Assembly (NCBI RefSeq): GCF_011682045.1
Contig: NZ_VVIW01000005.1
Span: 124,001-188,000, forward strand
Direction: 5' to 3'
DNA: 64,000 nucleotides
From: Massilia aquatica
Lineage (GTDB): Bacteria; Pseudomonadota; Gammaproteobacteria; Burkholderiales; Burkholderiaceae_D
Part shown: positions 27,156 through 34,952 of the stretch, in pieces
Layout: the number at the start of each line of letters is the position of its first letter
Numbering within the stretch: the stretch's first letter is position 1
Made by a program: the position numbers and the translations under genes
Notes under the pieces: generated by a model
Databases searched by the model: none
Told to the model about the DNA's origin: nothing
The model's input: the letters and a program-made list of their open reading frames with translations, nothing else

Positions 27156-28015
27156 TGCTCGAATTAATGGTCGACGCGAAAAATGCGCTGGGCGAATGCG
27201 TACTGTGGTGCGAGCGCAGCGGGCGGGTGTTCTGGACCGATATTTTAGGGGCCACCTTGTGGGCGCATCATCCGACCAGCGGGGTCACGCGCAGCTGGGC
27301 CATGCCGGAGCGGCTGGCCTCGTTCGCCCTGACCGATCACGACGAGCGCTTGCTGGTCGGGCTGGCGACGCAACTGGCTTTTTTCGATCTGGACAGCGGG
27401 GCGCTGACGCCGATCTGCGAAGTCGAGGCGGGCCTCACCACGCGCTTGAATGACGGCCGCTGCGACCGCCAGGGACGTTTTGTGTTCGGCACCTTCAATG
27501 AAGTCGAGCCGCGCCTGCCGATCGGCGGCTTTTACCGGCTCAACCGCGACTTGCGCCTGGAGCGCCTGCCACTGCCGCATGTGGCGATTGCCAACAGCAT
27601 CTGTTTCAGCCCCGATGGCACGACCATGTACTACTGCGATTCGCCGCAGCAGGTAATCCGCTGCTGCGACTACGACGTGGTCAGCGGCGCGCTGTCGAAC
27701 CAGCGCGTGTTTGCGCAGGTGCAAGGCGAGGGCGAGCCGGACGGGTCGTGCGTCGATGCGCGCGGGTATCTGTGGAACGCCCAGTGGGGCGGGGGCAAGC
27801 TGGTGCGCTATGCGCCGGATGGCAGCATCGACCGCAGCGTCGCCTTGCCGGCCAGCCAGCCGAGCTGCGTGGCGTTCGGCGGCGCGCTGCTCGATCAGCT
27901 GTATGCGACCAGTGCGCGGGTGGGGCTGGCCAGTCCGGGGGAGGCCGATGGCGGGCTGTTCACGGGGACGGTGCCTGGCGTGCGGGGGTTGCCGGAGAGC
28001 CGGTTTGTTTGCTGA
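27155..28015 (+). CDS. SMP-30/gluconolactonase family protein, probable L-arabinonolactonase
   Basis: This 286-residue six-bladed propeller should hydrolyse L-arabinono-gamma-lactone to L-arabonate, step two of the oxidative arabinose route. The metal site residues sit in NALGECVLW (Glu), RLNDGRCDRQGRFVFGT (Asn, Asp), IANSICFSPDG (Asn) and EGEPDGSCVDARGYLW (Asp). The ATG at 27155 overlaps the galM stop by one base. The role comes from the family plus co-occurrence with arabonate dehydratase and an SDR dehydrogenase. It is the last gene before an opposite-strand toxin-antitoxin pair. Confidence 0.88.
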   Translation: MLELMVDAKNALGECVLWCERSGRVFWTDILGATLWAHHPTSGVTRSWAMPERLASFALTDHDERLLVGLATQLAFFDLDSGALTPICEVEAGLTTRLNDGRCDRQGRFVFGTFNEVEPRLPIGGFYRLNRDLRLERLPLPHVAIANSICFSPDGTTMYYCDSPQQVIRCCDYDVVSGALSNQRVFAQVQGEGEPDGSCVDARGYLWNAQWGGGKLVRYAPDGSIDRSVALPASQPSCVAFGGALLDQLYATSARVGLASPGEADGGLFTGTVPGVRGLPESRFVC

Positions 28016-28082
28016 TCGTTGGCTCCGGGTACGCCTGACCGGGGCAAGGCTGAATGATTCTGCGTTGCTGGTCGTGTAATTG

Positions 28083-28691
28083 TTATGCGCTCTTTATCCC
28101 CAGCTGTATGGCTACTCTTCTGACTTCCGGGTGTAATAGCAGCGGCAAAGCTCCATCAAGGTGGATTTTTGGTTTGGCCCGGTCGAACAATACGAACGCC
28201 CGACCGGTGTTGAGGTGGCGTGACATATAGATAAATCCATCCACATGAGCGGGATGATCGTGGATGGCTTTGGACCATCGTTGGGTCTTTTTGTATGAGG
28301 CAGTCCCTGAAAGTCCGGCGTGCAGGCCAAGTCTTTTCAAGGCCGCACCGGTAAAGTCGGCAAGAATCAGTGGCCAGCCCGAAAAGCTGAGTACAAAGAG
28401 CGAGTCCAGGCGGTCCGACGCAATGTAGTACGCGCCGTTTGTTGGCCTTTCCTCGTGCAGTAACGTTTCGGCAACGGCGACAAGCAGCCCGTCGCCAAAG
28501 TAACACGTGCCGAATCGTGTCGGTGAGCCAGAATCGGGATCGTCGAAACGATTCGCACCCGAGCGACCGAAGTAGGGTTCACCTGTGTTGTGTCCCGACA
28601 CCCGCACAAGCATCGACGGATGCATTCGTTTCAGATGTAGTTTTTGTGAGAAAAACGACGCGGAAGGCGCACGCAAGGGAGCGGCCGTCAT
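28083..28691 (-). CDS. RES domain toxin (NAD+ phosphorylase-type)
   Basis: RES toxins break down NAD+. The 202-residue protein carries the family's three hallmark positions: Arg in ANRFDDPDSGSPTRFG, Glu in VAETLLHEERP, and Ser/Tyr in the C-terminal SRHLNTGRAFVLFDR region. YFGDGLLVAVAETLLHE is the conserved core. It starts 2 bases after the stop of the putative antitoxin gene, so the pair is one operon. It lies tail to tail with the arabinonolactonase gene. Its placement inside a sugar cluster suggests later insertion. Confidence 0.85.
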   Translation of the reverse strand: MTAAPLRAPSASFFSQKLHLKRMHPSMLVRVSGHNTGEPYFGRSGANRFDDPDSGSPTRFGTCYFGDGLLVAVAETLLHEERPTNGAYYIASDRLDSLFVLSFSGWPLILADFTGAALKRLGLHAGLSGTASYKKTQRWSKAIHDHPAHVDGFIYMSRHLNTGRAFVLFDRAKPKIHLDGALPLLLHPEVRRVAIQLGIKSA

Positions 28692-28693
28692 CG

Positions 28694-29371
28694 CTATTCT
28701 TCCACTAAACCCTGCGCCAGCGTCAGTATGCGGTTCATCCTGGTTTGTGTGACATCCAGCGGCCGCTTATTTCCTAACGAGATTTTCTGGGTCGTGAAGA
28801 AAGCGAACTTGATGCTGCCAGGCAGGTCACCAAGTGCCATTGATATTTTTTCCAGATCGCGGCGTGCGTACTTTGGATCGGCGAAGAATGCGGGAAACAG
28901 CCGTTCGCCTTGCGGGCCCTTCACGCTGAATATGCGTTTGGTTCTTACGGCCGCACCAAGCGCCTGGGCACTGATCCCCAGGCGCTCGCGCAAGGTGGAC
29001 GACGATATCAGTCGCCCGGCCTTGACGTCCGCCATGCGCCTCACCCGCTCCTGGCGCCGCAGTTCCTCCATCAGCAAACGCCCTTCGCTGGCGTCGTTCG
29101 CTGCTGTTGGCCGACCGGCCTGGAGGGATGCGATCAAGTCCGACAGCTCCTTCTTCATCTCCCTGAAAATGGCGAGACGTTTTTCTTGCGGTACGGCGCG
29201 CGCAATTTTTTGATAGGCCGGCGTAAACCATGTGCGTCTCTGCTGGTCGTTTGAGAGTGCCTGATCGGGAAATGTAGCAACTGCGTCAGCAAGCATTTGT
29301 GCCCCGGCTGCGAGCGGCTTGCGGGCGTCGGTCTTTGCCTTTGGAGGAACGCGGGTGGAAGTATTGCTCAT
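28694..29371 (-). CDS. Xre/MbcA/ParS-like antitoxin of the RES pair
   Basis: A 225-residue protein located immediately before the RES toxin gene. A helical N-terminal region (about 1-110) is followed by a DNA-binding-like segment (SSSTLRERLGISAQALGAAV). The C-terminal toxin-binding-like domain ends SLGNKRPLDVTQTRMNRI, which resembles the MbcA/ParS toxin-binding ending. It is longer than many antitoxins of this class (about 150 residues). The ATG at 29371 has GGAG 6 bases upstream; an ATG at 29431 is possible but lacks support. Confidence 0.75.
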   Translation of the reverse strand: MSNTSTRVPPKAKTDARKPLAAGAQMLADAVATFPDQALSNDQQRRTWFTPAYQKIARAVPQEKRLAIFREMKKELSDLIASLQAGRPTAANDASEGRLLMEELRRQERVRRMADVKAGRLISSSTLRERLGISAQALGAAVRTKRIFSVKGPQGERLFPAFFADPKYARRDLEKISMALGDLPGSIKFAFFTTQKISLGNKRPLDVTQTRMNRILTLAQGLVEE

Positions 29372-29476
29372 GTCAGCTCCGTAGCTGGAGTCATTGTCTT
29401 CCAGTCTATCGCGCAAAGTAAAACAAAACAAACTCTGTCGATGCGGTAATGGTTGAGTGTTTTCGTGTACTCATTC

Positions 29477-29543
29477 GATACCAGTTTCGATATCACTATC
29501 GCCAAAAAAGTGATTGGAAAGGCATCCCAAGAATCTTTAGTAT
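29477..29543 (+). promoter_or_regulatory. Arabinose-regulon operator and promoter for the arabonate dehydratase operon
   Basis: Operator GATACCAGTTTCGATATC (29477-29494), then 18 bases containing an A6 tract, then ATTGGA. The -35 is TTGGAA (29514-29519) and the -10 is TAGTAT (29538-29543), spaced 18 bases. The spacing equals that of the promoters at 20916 and 37779. It sits between the divergent antitoxin start and the dehydratase gene. Confidence 0.78.
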
Positions 29544-29607
29544 TCCTCTATCGCTGCCGAACGACGACATGAGTTCGAGACGGCATCAGAATAACCAGGA
29601 GGAATAC

Positions 29608-31347
29608 ATGTCTGAGACAAAAAAGCCGAAACTGCGCTCCGCGGAATGGTTCGGCACCCAGGATAAAAACGGTTTCATGTACCGCAGCTGGATGAAAAAC
29701 CAGGGCATTCCCGACCACGAGTTTCAAGGCAAGCCGATCATCGGCATCTGCAACACCTGGTCCGAACTGACTCCTTGCAATGCCCATTTCCGCCAGCTGG
29801 CCGAACACGTCAAGAAGGGCATCCTCGAAGCCGGCGGTTTCCCGGTCGAGTTCCCGGTGTTTTCCAACGGCGAATCGAACCTGCGCCCGACCGCCATGCT
29901 CACCCGTAACCTGGCCAGCATGGACGTGGAAGAGTCGATCCGCGGCAATCCGATGGATGCCGTGGTGCTGCTGGTCGGCTGCGACAAGACCACCCCGGCC
30001 CTGCTGATGGGCGCGGCCAGCGTCGACCTGCCGACCATCGTCGTCAGCGGCGGCCCCATGCTTAACGGTAAGCTGAACGGCAAGAACATCGGTTCCGGCA
30101 CCGCCGTCTGGCAACTGCACGAACAGATGAAGGCCGGCACCATCACCCTGCATCAGTTCATGTCGGCCGAGTCCGGCATGTCGCGCTCGGCCGGCACCTG
30201 CAACACCATGGGTACGGCCTCGACCATGGCCTGCATGGCCGAAGCGCTCGGCACCTCGCTGCCGCACAACGCAGCCATTCCCGCCGTCGATTCGCGCCGC
30301 TACGTGCTGGCGCATATGTCGGGCATCCGCATTGTTGAAATGGTTCAGGAAGACTTGCGCCTGTCCAAGATCCTGACGCGCGAAGCGTTCGAAAACGCGA
30401 TCAAGGTCAACGCCGCCATCGGTGGCTCGACCAACGCCGTGATCCACCTGAAAGCCATTGCCGGGCGCATCGGCGTGCCGCTCGAACTGGAAGACTGGAC
30501 CGCGATCGGCAAGGGCACCCCGACCATCGTCGACCTGCTGCCGTCGGGCCGCTACCTGATGGAAGAGTTTTATTACGCCGGCGGCCTGCCGGGCGCGATC
30601 CGCCGCCTGGGCGAGGGCGACCTGCTGCCGCACAAGGAGGCGCTCACCGTCAACGGCAAGAGCCTGTGGCAAAACTGCGAAGAAGCGCCGATCTACGATG
30701 ACGAGGTGATCCGTCCGCTGGCCAAACCGCTGATCGAGGATGGCGGCATCTGCATCCTGCGCGGCAACCTGGCGCCGCGCGGCGCCGTGCTCAAGCCGTC
30801 GGCCGCCTCGCCGCACCTGATGAAGCATCGCGGCAAGGCGGTCGTGTTCGAGGATTTCGAGCACTACAAAAGCCGCATCCTCGACCCGGACCTTGATGTC
30901 GATGCCGACTCGATCCTGGTCATGAAAAACTGCGGGCCGAAGGGGTATCCGGGCATGGCGGAAGTTGGCAACATGGGCTTGCCGCCCAAGTTGCTGGCCC
31001 AGGGCGTGACCGATATGGTGCGCATCTCGGACGCGCGCATGAGCGGCACCGCCTACGGCACCGTGGTGCTGCACGTGGCGCCGGAAGCGATGGCGGGCGG
31101 ACCGCTGGGCATCGTGCAGGATGGCGACTTCATTGCGCTCGACTGCCACAACGGCAGCCTGAACCTGGACATTTCGGACGAAGAAATGGCCAGCCGCCTG
31201 GCCGCCCGGGCCGGATCGCAAGCGCCGGTGGCCAAGAGCGGCTACCAGAAGCTGTATATCGACCACGTGCTGCAGGCCGATGAAGGCTGCGACTTCGACT
31301 TCCTGCTCGGCAGCCGCGGCTCGGCCGTGCCACGCCATTCCCATTAA
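29608..31347 (+). CDS. L-arabonate dehydratase (IlvD/Edd family)
   Basis: Converts L-arabonate to L-2-keto-3-deoxyarabonate. The 579-residue protein belongs to the Fe-S dehydratase superfamily, with cluster cysteines in ICNTWSELTPCN, VGCDKTTPALL and SRSAGTCNTMGTAST. The C-terminal region has ISDARMSGTAYGTVVLHVAP. The subgroup start RSAEWFGTQDKNGFMYRSW is typical of pentonate dehydratases rather than IlvD. The ATG at 29608 has AGGAGG 5 bases upstream, so a 53-codon upstream extension from 29449 is rejected. It heads the second transcription unit of the arabinose regulon. Confidence 0.92.
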   Translation: MSETKKPKLRSAEWFGTQDKNGFMYRSWMKNQGIPDHEFQGKPIIGICNTWSELTPCNAHFRQLAEHVKKGILEAGGFPVEFPVFSNGESNLRPTAMLTRNLASMDVEESIRGNPMDAVVLLVGCDKTTPALLMGAASVDLPTIVVSGGPMLNGKLNGKNIGSGTAVWQLHEQMKAGTITLHQFMSAESGMSRSAGTCNTMGTASTMACMAEALGTSLPHNAAIPAVDSRRYVLAHMSGIRIVEMVQEDLRLSKILTREAFENAIKVNAAIGGSTNAVIHLKAIAGRIGVPLELEDWTAIGKGTPTIVDLLPSGRYLMEEFYYAGGLPGAIRRLGEGDLLPHKEALTVNGKSLWQNCEEAPIYDDEVIRPLAKPLIEDGGICILRGNLAPRGAVLKPSAASPHLMKHRGKAVVFEDFEHYKSRILDPDLDVDADSILVMKNCGPKGYPGMAEVGNMGLPPKLLAQGVTDMVRISDARMSGTAYGTVVLHVAPEAMAGGPLGIVQDGDFIALDCHNGSLNLDISDEEMASRLAARAGSQAPVAKSGYQKLYIDHVLQADEGCDFDFLLGSRGSAVPRHSH

Positions 31348-31354
31348 CATCCAC

Positions 31355-31380
31355 GGCTGGTGTCAGACCTGACACCAGCC
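31355..31380. repeat. Perfect 12-bp stem palindrome downstream of the dehydratase gene
   Basis: ggctggtgtcag and ctgacaccagcc pair perfectly around a 2-base loop. The core gtgtcagacctgacac also occurs in the palindrome at 52129-52154, so this is a dispersed repeat. In the transcript it could stabilise the upstream mRNA or attenuate reading into the next gene. Confidence 0.6.
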
Positions 31381-31400
31381 GTTGTAAACGGAGAAATATC

Positions 31401-32393
31401 ATGCTACTCGTCCAATTTACCAATGAAGGCGGCGCGCGCCGCGTTGCCGTGCTCGAGCAAGACCAGCTGCGCGTGATCGACGGCTACGCCAGCACCTACG
31501 CCCTGGCCCGGCAAGCCATCGCCGGCAAGACCAGGCTGGCCGAACTGGCCGCCGCCGCCATCGGCGCCGAAATCCATTCCTACGAAGCCGTGGCCACCGC
31601 AGGCCGCCTGCTGGCGCCGCTCGACCATGATGACGACGCCCACTGCTACGTCACCGGCACCGGCCTGACCCACCTCGGCAGCGCCGATACGCGCGACGCC
31701 ATGCACAAGAAAATCGGCGGCGATGTCGAGACCCTGAGCGACAGCATGAAAATGTTCCGCATGGGCGTGGAAGGCGGCAAGCCCGCCGAGGGCGCGCGCG
31801 GCGTCCAGCCGGAGTGGTTCTACAAGGGCGACGGCTCGGTGGTGCGCGCCAGCGGCCAGCCCTTGCAGATGCCCGAGTTCGCCCTCGATGGTGGCGAAGA
31901 GCCCGAAATCGCCGGCCTGTACCTGATCGGCGACGACGGCCAGCCGCACCGCTTAGGCTATGCCATCGGCAACGAATTTTCGGACCACGTGACCGAGCGC
32001 CAGAATTACCTGTACCTGGCGCACTCCAAGCTGCGCAATTGCGGCCTCGGCCCGGCGCTGCTGGTCGGCGAACTGCCCGCGCACGTGGCCGGCACCTCGC
32101 GCATCATCGCCGCCGATGGCACGGTGCGCTGGGAAAAGGCATTTGTCAGCGGCGAGCAGAATATGTCGCACTCGATCGCCAACCTGGAATACCACCACTT
32201 CAAATACGGCCTGTTCAACCGCGCCGGCGACGTCCACATCCATTTCTTCGGCACCGCGACCTTGAGCGTGGCCGACAACATCACGGTCCTGGCCGGCGAA
32301 ACGTTCGAGATCGTATCTCCCGTGTTCGGCCCGGCCCTGCGCAACCGCCTCGACCGTGAGCAATCCACCTTTACGAAAGTACACGCCTTATGA
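31401..32393 (+). CDS. AraD1/GguC-family FAH-fold protein, probable 2-keto-3-deoxy-L-arabonate dehydratase
   Basis: The 330-residue protein has the fumarylacetoacetate hydrolase fold. The FAH-like metal residues are suggested by GLYLIGDDGQPHRLGYAIGN followed by EFSDHV, and by the SGEQNMSHSIANLEYHH segment. It lies between arabonate dehydratase and ketoglutarate semialdehyde dehydrogenase and overlaps the latter by 4 bases. The missing step between them is removal of water from 2-keto-3-deoxy-L-arabonate, so that role is inferred. In Azospirillum the same step uses an unrelated DHDPS-fold enzyme. Aldolase or hydrolase activity is an alternative. Confidence 0.8.
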   Translation: MLLVQFTNEGGARRVAVLEQDQLRVIDGYASTYALARQAIAGKTRLAELAAAAIGAEIHSYEAVATAGRLLAPLDHDDDAHCYVTGTGLTHLGSADTRDAMHKKIGGDVETLSDSMKMFRMGVEGGKPAEGARGVQPEWFYKGDGSVVRASGQPLQMPEFALDGGEEPEIAGLYLIGDDGQPHRLGYAIGNEFSDHVTERQNYLYLAHSKLRNCGLGPALLVGELPAHVAGTSRIIAADGTVRWEKAFVSGEQNMSHSIANLEYHHFKYGLFNRAGDVHIHFFGTATLSVADNITVLAGETFEIVSPVFGPALRNRLDREQSTFTKVHAL

Positions 32394-33961
32394 CCATTAC
32401 CGGTGAAGCACTGATCGGCGGACACGCAGTCCGCGGCAACGGCGGCTCCTTCCAGGCGTTCGACCCGTCCACCCGCGCGCCGATCGAACCGTCCTTCCAC
32501 ATGGTCGACGCCGCCCAGATCGACGAAGCCTGCCGCCTGGCGGAAGCGGCTTTCGATCCGTTCCGCGCAAGCAGCAACGAAGCGCGCGCTATTTTCCTGG
32601 AAACCATCGCGGCCCAGATCCTGGAACTCGGCGACGAACTGATCGTGCGTGCGATGACCGAATCCGGCCTGCCGCGCGCCCGTCTCGAAGGCGAGCGCGG
32701 CCGCACGATGGGCCAGCTGAAACTGTTCGCCGAACTGCTGCGCGAAGGCTCGTGGGCCGATGTGCGCATCGACAGCGCCTTGCCGGAGCGCCAGCCGCTG
32801 CCGCGTCCCGACCTGCGCCTGCGCATGATCGGCCTGGGTCCGGTTGCCGTGTTCGCGGCAAGTAATTTCCCGCTGGCGTTTTCGGTGGCCGGGGGCGATA
32901 CCGCCGCCGCGCTGGCGGCCGGCTGCCCGGTCGTGTTAAAGGCTCACTCCGCCCATCCGGGCACGTCCGAGCTGGTGGCGCGCGCCGTGGTCACGGCGAT
33001 TGCACTGTGCAAGTTGCCGGCAGGCGTGTTCGCGCTCTTGACCGGTACCGGCAACGGCATCGGCCAGGCCCTGGTGGCGCATGCGTCGATCAAGGCGGTC
33101 GGTTTTACCGGTTCGCGTTCGGGCGGACAAGCGTTGATGGCCGTGGCCGCCGCGCGTCCGCAACCGATTCCTGTGTATGCGGAAATGAGCAGCATCAACC
33201 CGTTTTACCTGATGCCGGCGGCGCTGGCCGCGCGCGGCGAGCAGATCGCCAGCGCCTTTGCCGGCTCGATGACCATGGGTGTCGGCCAGTTCTGCACCAA
33301 TCCCGGCCTCGTGCTGGGCTTGAAAGGTCCGGATTTCGACCGCTTTGCCGACAAGGCGGCGCAGGCTTTGTCGAGCATCGAAGCGGGGACCATGCTGACG
33401 GCGGGCATCGCCTCGGCCTACCAGAGCGGCGTGCACAAGCTGGCGCAGCAGGAGGCGGTCGATTCCTTGAAGGAAGCGACGCACGCGGAAGGCAAGGGCG
33501 GTCCGGCACTGTTCCGCACCAGCGGCAAGGCGTTCCTGAGCGAGCAGGCGCTGCATGGCGAGATTTTCGGGCCGGCGTCGCTGCTGGTCGCTTGCGACAG
33601 CGTTGAGGAAATGCGCGCCATTACCGAAGCGTTGGAAGGCCAGCTGACGGCGACCGTGCAGATGGACGAGGCCGATACCGAACTGGTGCGTGCCTTGTTG
33701 CCTGTGCTGGAGCGCAAGGTGGGCCGGATTCTGGCCAATGGCATGCCGACCGGCGTGGAAGTATCGAGCGCGATGGTGCATGGCGGTCCGTTTCCGGCCA
33801 CGTCGGACGGGCGCAGCAGTTCGGTCGGGACGGCGGCGATCCAGCGCTTCCTGCGGCCGGTGTGCTACCAGAACTTCGGCCAGGGTTTGTTGCCGGAAGT
33901 GCTGCGCGATGATCATGCGGGCGTTTGGCGCCGCCGGGATGGGGCGTTGACGAAGGCCTGA
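32390..33961 (+). CDS. Alpha-ketoglutarate semialdehyde dehydrogenase
   Basis: Oxidises 2-oxoglutarate semialdehyde to 2-oxoglutarate, the last step of oxidative arabinose breakdown. The 523-residue aldehyde dehydrogenase has the cofactor loop AASNFPLAFSVAGGDTAAAL and GFTGSRSGGQAL. The general base Glu is in VYAEMSSINPFYLMP and the nucleophile Cys is in GQFCTNPGL. These fit the KGSADH/NADP aldehyde dehydrogenase branch. The start overlaps the AraD1 stop (ATGA), indicating coupled translation. Confidence 0.92.
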   Translation: MTITGEALIGGHAVRGNGGSFQAFDPSTRAPIEPSFHMVDAAQIDEACRLAEAAFDPFRASSNEARAIFLETIAAQILELGDELIVRAMTESGLPRARLEGERGRTMGQLKLFAELLREGSWADVRIDSALPERQPLPRPDLRLRMIGLGPVAVFAASNFPLAFSVAGGDTAAALAAGCPVVLKAHSAHPGTSELVARAVVTAIALCKLPAGVFALLTGTGNGIGQALVAHASIKAVGFTGSRSGGQALMAVAAARPQPIPVYAEMSSINPFYLMPAALAARGEQIASAFAGSMTMGVGQFCTNPGLVLGLKGPDFDRFADKAAQALSSIEAGTMLTAGIASAYQSGVHKLAQQEAVDSLKEATHAEGKGGPALFRTSGKAFLSEQALHGEIFGPASLLVACDSVEEMRAITEALEGQLTATVQMDEADTELVRALLPVLERKVGRILANGMPTGVEVSSAMVHGGPFPATSDGRSSSVGTAAIQRFLRPVCYQNFGQGLLPEVLRDDHAGVWRRRDGALTKA

Positions 33962-34059
33962 GCACGCATTCGCGGTAGTGCCGTCGTTGATCGCTCCCCT
34001 TTCCGCCGCTGTCCCCGACAGATTCAGTACCTTCGAACGTAGCGCCGCCTTTAGCCGTC

Positions 34060-34079
34060 GTCCCCGCGCAGGCGGGGAC
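34060..34079. repeat. REP-like palindrome
   Basis: gtccccgcgcaggcggggac lies in the 175-bp gap between the semialdehyde dehydrogenase and SDR genes. It belongs to the same family as 12991-13010 and 36561-36586. No regulon operator was found in this gap, so the SDR gene is probably read from upstream or from an unrecognised promoter. Confidence 0.55.
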
Positions 34080-34136
34080 GGCGGTGGATAGGGTAGCAGC
34101 ATCGGTGCTAACAAAAGTAAAAGAGCTAGAGACACC

Positions 34137-34904
34137 ATGAAAAAATCAGCCACCTACCCGAGCCTGTCAGGCAAACGGGTCTTCATCACCGGCGGCGGCA
34201 CGGGCATCGGCGCGTCGCTGGTTGCCTCGTTCGCCGCCCAGGGCGCCATAGTCGCCTTTGTCGACATCGTGCGCGACGCCAGCGAAGCGCTGTGCCTGCG
34301 CATGGCCGAATCCGGCGCCCCCGCACCGCTCTTCCGCCACTGCGACATCACCGACATCCCCGCCCTGCAAGCGACCATGGCCGAACTGGCCGCGCAGCTG
34401 GGCGACTTCGACATCCTGGTCAACAACGCCGCCAACGACCAGCGCCACCAGACCGAAGACGTCAGCGTCGAATTCTACGACCAGCGCATCGCCATCAACC
34501 AGCGCCCCATGTTCTTCACCTGCCAATCCGTCCTGGCCGGCATGAAAAAGAAGGGCGCGGGCTCCATCATCAACGTCGGCTCCATGTCCTGGCACGCCAA
34601 GAACGGCGGCTACCCGGTCTACACCGCCACCAAGGCGGCCACGGTCGGCCTGACGCGCGGCCTGGCGCGCGACTTCGGCGCCCACGGCATCCGCGTCAAC
34701 ACCGTCACGCCCGGCTGGGTCATGACCGCCCGCCAGCTCGACCTGTGGGTCGACGAAGCCGGCAAGGCCGACATCAAGCGCAACCAGTGCCTGCCCGGTC
34801 CGCTGATGCCGGGCGACATCTCGGCCATGATCCTGTTCCTCGCCTCCGACGACAGCGCCATGTGCACCGGCCAGGATTTCGTGGTCGATGCCGGCTGGAT
34901 CTGA
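34137..34904 (+). CDS. SDR family oxidoreductase, probable L-arabinose 1-dehydrogenase
   Basis: This 255-residue classical short-chain dehydrogenase has the cofactor motif TGGGTGIG, NNAAN, the catalytic Ser in INVGSMSWH and YTATK for Tyr and Lys. The Asp after the second strand (FVDIV) suggests NAD+ preference. It would oxidise L-arabinose (or D-xylose) to the lactone, step one of the pathway whose other four enzymes are encoded nearby. Some oxidative pathways use a Gfo/Idh dehydrogenase instead. None is present here, so the SDR is the best candidate. Confidence 0.82.
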   Translation: MKKSATYPSLSGKRVFITGGGTGIGASLVASFAAQGAIVAFVDIVRDASEALCLRMAESGAPAPLFRHCDITDIPALQATMAELAAQLGDFDILVNNAANDQRHQTEDVSVEFYDQRIAINQRPMFFTCQSVLAGMKKKGAGSIINVGSMSWHAKNGGYPVYTATKAATVGLTRGLARDFGAHGIRVNTVTPGWVMTARQLDLWVDEAGKADIKRNQCLPGPLMPGDISAMILFLASDDSAMCTGQDFVVDAGWI

Positions 34905-34952
34905 CATCACTTTCAAGTAGTACCCAAAATAAAAGCGATTCAGGAGACAAGC

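Noticed and set aside
33962-34952. Search for the arabinose operator before the SDR and GH51 genes
   Set aside because: No site fitting SATAYC-N6-GRTATS was seen in these gaps, so these genes are presumed to be read from the dehydratase promoter.
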